Source: Nectonema munidae (taxonomy: Eukaryota > Nematomorpha > Nectonematoida > Nectonematidae). From it: a stretch of 64,000 nt of DNA. Made by a program: the position numbers and the translations under genes. The stretch covers positions 754,001 through 818,000 of the forward strand of contig JAUIRK010000855.1 in assembly GCA_030549495.1 (NCBI GenBank), written 5' to 3'. The notes under the pieces are model-generated. The model was not told the origin of the DNA, searched no databases, and was given only the letters and a program-made list of their open reading frames with translations. Shown piece after piece: positions 22,201 to 32,874 of the stretch; the stretch's first letter is position 1, and each line of letters starts with the position of its first letter.

Positions 22201-22790
22201 TTCAAATAAGATTTCTATTTTCGGATGACTGGTTACGCTGACATTGAGATGGAGTAATCTGGGAGTGGCATGGACAAAAACAACAACAAATTTCTAACAT
22301 TTCAGCTAAAAATTCAAGGAGTGTTTAGTGCTAGAAGAGGAAAATTGATATCAAAGTCGTGAAGAAAGAGGATTTCTTTACTGGAAGCGGCGCTATACCC
22401 ACAAATAGTTATACCCTGACAAATAATTTCTTAACGTGGCGAAGGGGCACCTCTTCCCTAGGCACGCGTCAGAAAATTTCAAAGGTTCGCAAGTTTTGAA
22501 AGAAATTCATCTCTTTTGGTATTTTAGTATTGAAATAGTATAATATTTTTCAAAAATAAAGAAAAAGAGTAAAGTTTCAAACAAATTAATCAATTTTCGA
22601 CATGCAGAAAATGTAAATATTTTGAATGAAAAGGATTAAATGGAGTTAGTAGATGGTTGAAGGGGATTAGACAAGTGATCGATGATCTTTAGTAGCGATT
22701 AGAGGCTGAGTTGTAATGAGATATTCACTATTAAATATGTCTTCAAAAAGAAGTTGCACGCATTCGCCATTAGCCCAGCCTAATAGGGTT
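19277..22790. other. Intergenic, no supported gene
   Basis: Mostly AT-rich. A less AT-rich patch at 19640-20420 contains a 70-codon + frame (20121-20333) with no recognised motif. A C-run lies at 20949-20966. I see no splice-consistent gene here. Confidence 0.35.
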
Positions 22791-22799
22791 AAGTTAGAT

Positions 22800-23290
22800 A
22801 TGTATTTCAACTATTCCAAATTCAGTGGTGATGTCCAATTTTTTGCAAAATCAATCAAACCTGTCAAAAAATTGATTTATATTTGACAGCTCATCTTAAA
22901 AAAGAACGTACCCATTTTCAAGTGTGCTGAATTCAGTGGTGATATTCATTTTTTATGAAAATGAATCAAATCTGTCAAAAAATTGATTTATGTCAAAAAG
23001 AAACATTTAATCCAAATAATTATAGAAAGTTTTTTACAAATATATACCCATTTTCAAGTATGCTGATCAGTGGTGATATTACTTTTTTATGAAAATCAGT
23101 CAAACCTGACAAAAAATAATTAAAATATTACAGCCCATAACAAAATTAAAAATGTTTTTCTTATAAAAATTTTTTATACAAATATACATTTTCCATATTT
23201 AATGGTGATGTTCATTCTTTATGAAATCAATAAAACCTGTCAAAAAATCGATTAAAACTGTACATCAATGTCAAATATATAAACTTCAAA
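22800..23290 (+). repeat. Tandem repeat, four diverged copies of ~110-140 bp
   Basis: The block TTCAGTGGTGATGTCC or its variant recurs near 22820, 22930, 23060 and 23200. Each is followed by 'tttatgaaaatcaatcaaacctgtcaaaaaattgattta'-type sequence and, in most copies, preceded by ACCCATTTTCAAGT or its variant. Spacing varies, so copies have acquired indels. Confidence 0.7.
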
Positions 23291-24299
23291 ATAAATTCTA
23301 CCTGCAGTATTTCTCTGGTAATTATTTTCTTAATTTATTTAATAAACCAAATTTACGTGTTTAATTCACTTAAAATATTTCATTTTTCAGTAACTTATGT
23401 AACTCGATAAGACCTCCATCTTTTTGGCTACAAATTCGTTATCAGCTTGTAGTCTCTACGTCATATTATAATTTACAGTATGTAATTTTGCTATTCATTC
23501 CATGATGATCCTTTCTTGGTAGCTCTTTTTTCATTAGAAATTTATATTCTTCAATGTGTGTTCGAAAATTTTTTTATAAGGATAAAATTACTTTTTCCTC
23601 TCAGGCCTGAATATTTGTCAACCAATCTCATTTCAAAGGTTTTTTTCCGATGAATCATTCGTGATGTTGATTGTTCAATTACAAAAAGTTGTCAAGATTC
23701 TTCATCTAAAAAATTACTTCTTTGACACAAAAGGAAAAAGATGGACAAATTCAATTTAAATTAAAAATATCTTGATAGTGACTAAATTCTCACATATTGA
23801 CATCTGTGCCATTTTTGATAAATCTGACCTATTCTAAATTTTCAGATTTCCTACCCATCTTAGCTAAATGTTAACTGTAATCCTAGATGATAAGCTATAG
23901 ATTTAAATATTTTTCATTTGTAAAAGAGGAACTTCTTTTTCACAGTCAAAATCTTTTTTGAAGTATATAATTAAACCACTTCCTAGTACATTAGAACATG
24001 GTAGATCTTCCATTTAGTAAATATACATATTTTTTTTAATTATTTTTTTTGATCACATGTTCCCTTTTCAATTAGTTTTCAACATGGTTCCTTCTCTCAT
24101 ACAAATTTTCAAAAGATTTTATAATACGTTTTATTTTTTTTTAATAAATATTTCATACTCAAGATGATTGTAGAAAGTATTATAAGCTAAAATATACAAA
24201 AAAAAAAGTATATTTTTACTATATACCTAATATGCAGCCATTTTTTGAAATTTTTTTACAGAACTAATTTTCATGCATACATTACTAATTCAATTGCCA

Positions 24300-25830
24300 C
24301 TTCGAGATATTTTTTAACCGTATTATCCAAAATCCAGTACAGAAATAAAATAAGCATAATCGATTTGGTATAAAACAGATATTTTATTTTTTTGAAGATA
24401 TTTTTGAAAATCTAGAAGTAAACCGCAAATCTTATTCAAGCTTTCAGATATTTTAAAACCATAAATGCCAAACCTGAGTCCAAAAATAAAACCAGCATCT
24501 TCCATTTGGCATAAAAACACATATTTTATTTAAAGTTCAAAAATATTTCTGCAGACATTAGACGTAAATCGAAAATTTGATTGACACTTTCAGACATTTA
24601 AAACCTCTAAATGCAAAAAATGATTTCAGAAATAAAAATTATCATGGTCGAATTGGTATAAAAACATATATTTCATGTAAAATTAGAGAGAATATTTTGG
24701 GATATAGTTTTCAGACATAAACCGCAAATTTGATTGACACTAGCAGTAAAACCTCTAAATGCGAAAACTGTGTTCAGAAATGAAATCATCATGATCTATT
24801 TGCTATAAAAACAAATTTTAGAACTAAACGCAAATTTAATTGATACTTATATGTATTTTCAAATTCAAACTGCAAAAAAAGAGTCCATAAATGAAATAGC
24901 ATGGTTGATTTGGTATAAAAACTAAAAACATATATTTAATTGTAAAATTTGAATGAATGTTTTTGGAGACAATTTTTAGAAGTAAACCGCAAATTTGATT
25001 AACACTTATAGGTATTTTCACATCTTAAATGTAAAAAATGAGTTCAGAAATGAAAACAGCATGATTGATTTGGTATAAAAACATATATTTCAAGAGAATA
25101 TTTTTGGAGACAATTTTCAGAAGTAAACCGCAAATTTGATTTATACTTATAGGTATTTTCAAATCCTAAATGTAAAAAATGGGTTCTAAAAACAAATATT
25201 TCATGTAAAATTGAGAGAATATATTTGGAGATAGCTTTTAGAAGTAAACCGCCAATTTTGACTCATATTTTAAAATCTCTAAATTTGAAAAATGAGTTCA
25301 GAAATGAAAAAAGCATGGTTGATTTGCTATAAAACATATATTTCATTGTAAAATTTGAATGAATGTTTTTGGAGACAATTTTCAGAAGTAAATCGCAAAT
25401 TTGATTAATACTTATAGGTATTTCCAGATCCTAAACGTAAAAAATTAGTCCAGAAATGAAACCAGCATGGCCGATTTAGTATAACACATATATTTTATGT
25501 AAAATGTGAAGGAATGTTTTTGGAGACAATTTTCAGAAGTAAACCGCAAATTTGATTAATACTTATAGGTATTTTCAAATCCTAAATGTAAAAAATGAGT
25601 CCAGAAATGAAACCAGCATGGCCGATTTAGTATGACACATATGTTTCATTGTAAAATTTGAATGAATGTTTTTGGAGATAATTTTTAGAAGTAAACAACA
25701 AATTTGATTACTACTTATACGTATTTTCAATTCCTAAATGTAAAAAATGGTTCCAGAAATGAAAACAGCATGACCGATTTAGTATAAAAACATATATTTT
25801 ATGTAAAATTTGAAGGTATATTTTATTAGA
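24300..25830 (+). repeat. Tandem array (~150-bp unit, about 11 copies)
   Basis: The block TTCAGAAATGAAAACAGCAT or its variant occurs near 24331, 24479, 24632, 24775, 24882, 25043, 25289, 25450, 25600 and 25754, with a damaged copy near 25185. Spacing is mostly 142-161 bases, with two short steps near 105. Each unit also contains GTAAACCGCAAATTTGATT and TTTTTGGAGACAATTTT. Copies toward the right are most alike. The small minus-strand frames here (24323-24520, 24836-25021) are only the repeat read as protein. Confidence 0.85.
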
Positions 25831-25839
25831 TATATTTTT

Positions 25840-26190
25840 GATCAATCAAAATTTTGATTGACATTTTCTAAAAAGTAGCCATGATTATTGAAAAAAATAA
25901 ATATATAAAGTGTTATGGGTTCCAAACTGTATATAATTATAAATTTTCAGGGTATTATATAATATAGATCCTAAGTTATAAGGTTAAGTACAGATAATGT
26001 CAAAATTTTGCTGAAAAATTTTAATTTTTATATTTTGATTGACAGTTTTGGACATGAAGGGGTCATTCAACTACCATGAAAATGGTTTCAAAAGATGCAG
26101 CTAGCGATTTTAAGAAAAGTCACAAAATTTGAAGGGATATGATTTCTACAATTAATTTTTTAGTGAAGGAGACGCCCCCAACACTAATAG
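25840..26190 (+). repeat. Dispersed repeat, copy 2, abutting the tandem array
   Basis: Collinear with 13345-13890 (shared TTGACATTTTCTAAAAAGTA and AGCGATTTTAAGAAAAGTCA). Its TTTTGATTGACA phrase also echoes 'aaatttgattgacact' inside the array units, so array and repeat may share an origin. Confidence 0.6.
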
Positions 26191-26232
26191 GGTTAAAGCT
26201 TGGAATCATTCCCCAATTATTCTCTTCGTACA

Positions 26233-26884
26233 TCACGAGGCGCAGCAGTGCTTCACATTCTCATAGCCTTCCTTTAGGTGACTGGAGTGGGCGATAGGGA
26301 AGCTTGGGTACTTTTTACCATTGTGCAACAGCATCGCCTTCAAGCTTGTAGTTGAGTTGTCCACGAACAGTCGCCAGTTGTTGGGTTCATACGGGAATTC
26401 AATTTCTTCAAACAAGCCTGGTGTCGTGACAATAACACACTTTCTCATCCAGTGTTAAATACATAAAGAATATGTCCTGACGTTGTCTCTGTTTTGTTAC
26501 CTGACAGTTCTTATCCAACAAGTTCCACTGTTTCAACCAAGATGTTAGTAATTCTGCTTTTGATTTGAGTCCTAGGTCCCTGATAAGGTCATTGAACTCC
26601 GCTTGGTTAGGGAATAGCCTGGATATCATCAGCAACAAAGACATCGTCGTGGGCATCTTCTATTTCGCTGCTAAAACTTGTGCGAGCATCTTTCGTGATC
26701 TGGCAACTGGAAGCTCCTCACAATGCATCAATGGACGAAGAGATGATGACAGATGAGTGTTGTCGAACAATCCGTCTTCGTTCCACTGCGGTGACACGTC
26801 ACTACCATGATACAAAAGTTTTCGCAAAAAATTCACTCGCAACATTTCACCTTCCAGTAAATTAGCGTTCACAGGTGAGTTCAC
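26233..26884 (-). pseudogene. Broken protein gene of unknown (probably transposon-borne) family
   Basis: Three minus-strand open pieces lie in order in different frames: 26884-26660, 26656-26408 and 26448-26233. They read as ordinary globular protein (FNDLIRDLGLKSKAELL, WRLFVDNSTTSLKAMLLHNG, SHLKEGYENVK). GC content is well above the surrounding DNA. The pieces resemble an uncharacterised, often multi-copy protein found in arthropod genomes, from memory only. Frame changes show the copy is dead. No terminal repeats were found. Confidence 0.45.
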
Positions 26885-27059
26885 AAGTAATTTTTTTCAT
26901 CTATTTAAAATATACTTATGCATACACATCAAATCCAACATGATCAATTTTGATTCTGAAAACATTAGGATCGTAATAAAAATCTAATATAAAAATTATA
27001 ATTTATTTAAAATATGAAAAGAATTTTTGAAAGTACGAATTTTACTACCTACTAAACTA

Positions 27060-27640
27060 GTACTTATTTAATTTTAGGATTTAGCCATAAATTGAAGGCG
27101 CAACAAATTATTTGGGAGTTTGTGCGAAAAATCTCAAGAAATGAAAGTTGAAAACAAGACGCCGGTGATAACGAAGCATATCAAACTTTTCTGAATGATG
27201 CTATTGAGACTTCTGTTTCTGAGGCTGTGTAAATTAGAGATGAGGCAGAAACAGCATTGGCTCTTCTAGATTGTTGGAGTATGGAGCAAAATGAGAAAAT
27301 CAAAAAAAATATGATGGCTGATTGTTCGTAGTAAGAAACATGGTTGTGCTCACTCTTCCAAATTTAATTCTATAACCATGAAGGGAATTCACATATTGAT
27401 GGAATGGGGAGACTACAGTATTGTAGACACAGAAAAGGAAAAAACAATATTGCAAGTATCTGAAGAAAAAAAATGGCCAAGCATTTTCATCAAAAGCGCA
27501 GGAAATTTGTGTTACGCATCTACCAGATCGTGCAGATGATGCAATTACAAAATGCATGGATAAATTGAACCAGAAACATATTGACTCTACGTGTAAAGTT
27601 TTCAATACAGTATACAGATTACCATAAGTATAATAAATCA
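27060..27640 (+). pseudogene. hAT-like transposase remnant
   Basis: Plus-strand pieces NEAYQTFLNDAIETSVSEAV and DEAETALALLDCWSMEQNEK, then ITKCMDKLNQKHIDSTCKVF, resemble the central region of KIAA1586/ZBED-type hAT proteins. That family shows a KHIESTCKVFNTVY-like block. The frame is interrupted several times and no inverted repeats were found, so family assignment is tentative. Confidence 0.35.
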
Positions 27641-27699
27641 TATTGCAAAAGTTATATGGAAAGCAATAGCAGAAAGAATAAAAAATAAAATAAGTTTTG

Positions 27700-28572
27700 A
27701 ACACTGAGAAAAAAATTAGTTAAACTAACTAACTTAAATAGTTTAACTAACGATAAATAAATTTACTAATCATCTTCGTAAACTTGACAAATACATTAGT
27801 CAATTCACCGACACTTGAACAACTAACCATCTTAGCTATTTTGACTAAAAAATTAGTTAAATTATACGTGCTAGTTAGATTGTGAGATCAATCAACCATC
27901 GCTTGCCTCTTTGATCTATAGATCTGAGAGTGCATTTAACCATTTTTCTGTAGGCAAAGAAAAGAATTTTCAAAATGTTTTAAGGAACATTTTTGAAAAG
28001 GTGACTGAAAAATTATGTAAATCGTAATTTTTCAGCTATCAAGCAACGCTGGGCAGCGTGATGTTGCGCGTAAACTTAAAAGCGTCCGTGGCTAATGTAT
28101 GAACACGCATCGAACCTACCTTATCTTGGAAAATTGTAATAAAAATATTGGAAATACGTATCATATCATTGATATATCATACTTGGGCTATAATTAAAAA
28201 AATGGAAACAAAGATAACTTTGAAAAACGTTATTATAAAAAACTAATCGCTAAGTGGAAAAAAATTTATTGTTTTCTTTGAAAATGAACTTTTGAGAGTA
28301 TCGGAAGGACTTTCTTTATCAAACTCGGATTAATTCTGAGTACAGAGTATTGGAAAAAAACTGAAAGTCTTTGTTAGTTTTTGTGGGTGTTTCAAATTAA
28401 ATATGTAAATAGAAGAGATCAATCCAACAAAAGCATCCAGAAAATTAGCCGTAGAGCAAAACATTACATTTTCCAAAAATAAATAAATCTTTATTAAAAT
28501 TCCAATATTTTTCCCATGTATATCTCCATCTTTGAAAATTATGCTCTCAATATTTTCTCCACAGATTCTAGA
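27700..28572. other. Intergenic, nothing assigned
   Basis: Begins with an AGTTAGTTAA-rich stretch (27710-27890) also seen elsewhere in the window. The rest is AT-rich with no supported feature. Confidence 0.3.
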
Positions 28573-29528
28573 CAGGGGCGCACATCCGGGGGGGGGGGCT
28601 AAAATGACCTTCCCCCCCCCCCCCCCCCCCCCAATAATTTTCTATAAGTAAGAGTTGCTGCTTGTTTATAAAACATGTATGATGATCATGATATCTATGT
28701 ATGAAGAATGGAGACTTTCGAATCAATCAAACATCACATGCCAAGCTGCTCTGAAATTCCTATCGAACATATTTTACAGACGATGCGTGAGATCTATATA
28801 ATAATAATCCATTGCTTCAATATGCACACAATAAGTCAGCAATGTTTATCACAGTGTCTCCTCTTTATAGTATTTTTGGGCAAACACATGTTGATGATTC
28901 ACTAGATTTTCTCATCTTCTGTCACAGTGATTCTATTTCTCTTTCTGTCTCCTTTGTTTTTCTCTTCCGCTTTCTCTGCTAAAACTCAATCATTCACTCA
29001 AGCTCTCTTCTTTCATTCAAGCCTTCTTCTCTTGTTAAGCCTTCCTATCTCATTCAGTTCTCTTCTCTCCAGTGACGTAGCTAGGCTGGGGCATCAGGGG
29101 CCGTGCCCACACTCCTATGTACCGCATGGTGCCCCATTCAACTTATGCGATATCAGTTTTTGAAAATTTCTCCAATGAAAGGATCAAGAAAGTATACAAA
29201 ATGTTGCTCACGTTTTTTGTATTTAAATTGTGCCCCCCCCCCCCCCCCATTAATTTTTTCTGATTACACCACTGCTTCTATCTAATTTGCATTTAGAGTT
29301 AAATTAAAATAGTTTCCAATTGTTACAATTTTATATCAATGAATATTGTTAGACTCGCGCTAAGAATTTTTTTTCAACAAAAGTTACTTAATCTTTATCA
29401 CTACGTTTGCTACATTTTGTAACATTTGAACACTTTAATTTTTTAAATAGTTATTTGGGAATGAATATTTTGATTATCTATTCAGTTTAAAAGCAAGAAT
29501 ACTCTATTTGCTTAATATTTGAGCAGAG

Positions 29529-29723
29529 ATATTTTTTATAATGTTCGATTGTTAAATTTTATAAGTAACACTGTACAAAATCAAATACCTTTTTTAAAGA
29601 AAATTTGTTGATTATAATCAAACGATTATATACAAAAGATTATAATCAACAAATTTTCTTTAAAAAAGGTATTTGATTATGTACAGTGTTATAAAATTTA
29701 ACAATCGAACATTATAAAAGATA
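29529..29723. repeat. Large perfect-looking hairpin inside the hAT-like element
   Basis: Arms 29529-29619 and 29638-29723 are near-perfect inverse copies (e.g. TTCTTTAAAAAAGGTATTTG on the right arm), separated by an 18-base loop. Only one arm is present in the related copy at 43200-43290, so the second arm arose by local inverted duplication. Confidence 0.8.
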
Positions 29724-29817
29724 TTAAGAAGAATTATTAAAAAATTTTATATTCTTGTTTATTTTATCTCTATTAAATTATTTCAAATTAATCATTTTAT
29801 CTCTTAATTTTTTAGAA

Positions 29818-29955
29818 TTGTCCATGAGACAAAATGTCTTATGAAAATAATGGGGCGAATTGTCCATGGGACGAACTGTCTTATGAAAATAATGGAGCGA
29901 ATTGTCCATGGGACGAACTGTCTTATGAAAATAATGGGGCGAAATGTCCGAGGAC
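29818..29955 (+). repeat. 42-bp minisatellite, about 3 units
   Basis: The unit is made of two similar 21-base halves, GGGGCGAATTGTCCAT and GGGACGAACTGTCTTAT, plus GAAAATAAT. The run ends in GGGGCGAAATGTCCGAGGACC. The same unit occurs at 40495-41060, 42855-43035 and 57590-57840. Confidence 0.8.
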
Positions 29956-30394
29956 CAAACTAACATAAATCAAAGTATACGAGAAAAGAAAACCATTGCG
30001 TTTTTTTGAATATTTGTCTACAAATAAAATTCTGAGAGCTGTCATAAATAATAGATCAAGTACATTTTTAACAACTGAAACGTTTTGTTTCGATATTTTT
30101 ACTGAATTTTATTTGTAGACAAAGAATCGCATAAATTTTGGTAAAGAGAAATAATGGATGCTATTGAAAAGTTCAAAGATTTGTATTTCAAAGCTTGAAT
30201 CAAAGAGAGCGAATCTGAAAATAATAAACAAAAGAAGGAAACACTAATACACTTAAAAATAGTTGTCGAAATAAGTCATACTTAGAGTAGTGTATATTAG
30301 TAGAAAAGGTTATCCAAAAGAACTATAATAAAAACTTTTTCATATAAAATAAAAAAATTTTGATAAAATAAGTTTTTTAATAGACTTTAGAGTT

Positions 30395-32705
30395 TTTTTT
30401 TAGCCCTATGGGCCTTTATTAGTACGCATCAAATACACAAAGCACAAACAATTAGAGCACAAGGTTTATAAGGGGCATGACGTCCAGTGTCATGCGCATA
30501 GTTGCAAGGAACTTGCTGAGGCTGGTGAACGCTATCTTTCCATGTCGTGGCAAGGCACTTGCAGTTAATTTTCCCATATTTGCTTGATTCTTTCGCCAGT
30601 TTGTGCTTTCCAATATGGTTTGCGTGTTTGTGCGAGGCCATGGGCTGAAAAACCTTTTAAGATGGTGAGGCTTTTCGATGCATCTTCAGGGTTGGGTGGG
30701 TGGGTGACGAGTAACGCGAGAAAGCAAAAATAGTGCTGATCTGCGCGTGGCTGTCCTTTATATACCCGTCGAACCGACGGAAGCTCCTCCAAGGATCCCA
30801 TTGGATGGAGAGTTAGCACTGCTGGTGCTAACGAGGGTGGCGTAGCCCTTCTTTGCCATCTCCTTGCCTGAGCCAATGGGAGAGTCTGAAGGGTGACTCG
30901 TTGGCGCCTTTGGGACAACCGATAGTGCCTATCTCCATGGCATTGATTTGACTTTGTGCAGGATCTGCGGGGTGGAGTCTGGCCAGTCTCTTCTTGGTTG
31001 TTGATTCGAAGTGCTTCCAAAAAATCCAAACAGAGCTAGTTGAAGATGCGGGAGTACTTGAGGACGTTGGAGTCCGGGCCATAGTGATAAAGGAGTAGTA
31101 TTTAGTAAAAATAAAGAGCGTGGATTGTGATCTTTTCCCAAATCATGTCATTTGACCCGGTTGACAACCCATGCCCGGATCCCAACGAAGACCAAATCCA
31201 GTCGATATTTGACATCGCTTCATGCGCCAAGTTGCTCAGCTCTTACTCGGCTTCGGCCAGGATCAAGGCGCTGCCGGACAACGTATCTTTCTCCGTGTCA
31301 GCCCCTCGTTCAGAGCCCCGAAGGACCTTCGCCACTTGGGCACAATGAGCATTCTGGAAAGAGGCTACCGCCCCAGACTGATCTCTGGTCGACCTTTCCA
31401 TGCCTTCTCACGTTTCTCAGGGCCCCCGGGTGAGCAAAAGAAGTTCCTAAACGGGGAGGTACTCTCCAAACTCGTCAGGACAGGTGTTCTCGTGTTAGCC
31501 AAAGAACCATGGATCATCTCCCCATGCTTCTTGGTCCCCAAGGCTAATGGGAAAAACAGACTAGTGCCCGACTTTGGTTTCACTAGGGATTTGTTCGTGA
31601 CAACACCCATCTTCCTCACAGCCCCTTATCGCTTGCGAAACATCGCCTCCCACTTGCAATGAGCCATCAGGCTGGACCTCAAGGATGACTTTTATGGCAT
31701 CCGTATCCAGCGAACCTGGCGCAACTGCTTCTGCGTCAGACTAGGGGAAAGGTCTGGCAGTTCACCCGCTTCCCCATGGGGGCGTGTTTCAGCCCAGCCG
31801 TCCTCCAAGCTCTCGGCCAGCCTCAATCTTCAGGTTTCTCGGGGCCAGCCTCAATCTTCGCAACCGGACGATGTGTGTCCCGGGAGCAAAGAAAGAGGCC
31901 CTTCTGAGGGCCCTGTGCGCCTTTTTGTTGGCACAGCGGGCCCCAGAGGTCCCTTTTAAATGGAAGCAGAAGATCATGGGGATCCTCAATTACTATGCAG
32001 CCACTCTCCCCGGAAGATTCAGAATCATTTCCGCGCTAAACTGGAAGAATTGGGCAACCGTACAAAGCTGGTCCAGCTTGCTCTCCCCTACGTGATGAGC
32101 ACCATCCTGCTTCCTTGGCCCTTGACGGAGCTTTCCGCACCTACCGCCCAAGTCTTTGTGGATGCCTCACTTACAGCACTGGGATTCCACTCCAACCAGG
32201 GTTCCTGGACGATCCCAGTCAGTCATGAGAACTGGCACTTCTCCGATCTGGAGCTACTCGCCATCACGCTCGCCCATTCCTGTGGCCAAATCGAAAGATC
32301 CTTTCAGATTCAATGACGGCCATTGGGGCCGTCAAAAGATGGAATGTAGTGCGGAAACTCAAGCGATCCTCCTCCTGTGGTTGGAGGCATCAAGCAAGTG
32401 GACAAACGACCTCCGCGCAACCATCAGTCATGTCAGCTCCGAAAACAATCCGGCAGACGGTCCGTCTCGCCGCTGGACGACAGCGCACCCACATATGGTC
32501 AGAATCTGGCACGCAACCCTCTTCTTGGAATCCAGGACATGGAAGGACTTCCTCCAAGAGATTTGGAGGCACTTCGAATCAACAACCAAGAAGAGACTGG
32601 CCAGACTCCACCCCGCAGATCCTGCGCAAAGTCAAATCAATGCCATGGAGATAGGCCCTATCGGCTGTCCCAAAGGCGCCAACGAGTCACCCTTCGGAGG
32701 CTATC
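30395..32705 (+). mobile_element. DIRS-like retroelement fossil
   Basis: A GC-rich island of about 2.3 kb in AT-rich DNA. Plus-strand pieces resemble the reverse transcriptase (CFLVPKANGKNRLVPDFG) and RNase H (VFVDASLTALGFHSNQGSW, DLELLAITLAH) of DIRS/Ngaro-type elements. About 140 bases at 32560-32700 are an inverse copy, roughly 95% alike, of 30885-31030. Inverted repeats are typical of DIRS. No tyrosine recombinase region was recognised. The copy is broken in several places and incomplete at both ends. The high similarity of the inverted copies suggests moderate age. A SINE lies immediately to the right. Confidence 0.65.
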
Positions 32706-32726
32706 AATATTAGATTTTTTGTATCT

Positions 32727-32874
32727 AAAGGTAATAGTACCATGGGGTGTTTTCATCGAGAAGGCACAATTGCGCCGCTTGTATCGAACTGTGAGAAAGT
32801 AGGCTTGATACGGAATCGAACCCAAGACCTTGAGTTATCGAAACCTGGTATCTAGCCAACCTTACTCACGCCCC
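32727..32874 (-). mobile_element. tRNA-derived-like SINE, copy 2
   Basis: Reads on the minus strand with the same block order as 19120-19276: A-box-like TTGGCTAGATACCAGG, B box GGTTCGATTCC, AAGCGGCGCAATTGTGCC, then ATTACCTTTA at the tail. It sits directly beside the DIRS-like fossil. Confidence 0.65.

Larger units (their letters stand above)
28573..30115 (+). mobile_element. hAT-like non-autonomous element with minisatellite (one end lost)
   Basis: Begins with CAGGGGCGCACATCC, the same terminus as the complete elements at 40368 and 57077. The next ~1 kb matches 43200-44298 in inverse orientation. It contains G- and C-runs at 28588-28632 and 29233-29249, a large hairpin at 29529-29723, and copies of the 42-bp minisatellite at 29818-29955. 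The last block (29745-30110) matches 42780-43190 in direct orientation, so the two elements differ by an internal inversion. No right terminus was found. Small frames at 28708-29285 are not convincing genes. Confidence 0.65.

Noticed and set aside
22800-25830. CRISPR-like array
   Set aside because: Units are long, diverged, without spacer-repeat alternation, and the locus is eukaryotic.
27300-27704. 134-codon minus frame
   Set aside because: Opposite strand of the hAT-like remnant; Phe/Tyr/Cys-rich composition typical of a reverse shadow.
30565-32802. Many overlapping frames on both strands
   Set aside because: They arise from the high GC content of the DIRS-like fossil and its inverted copies. 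Only the RT and RNase H-like pieces carry family motifs.
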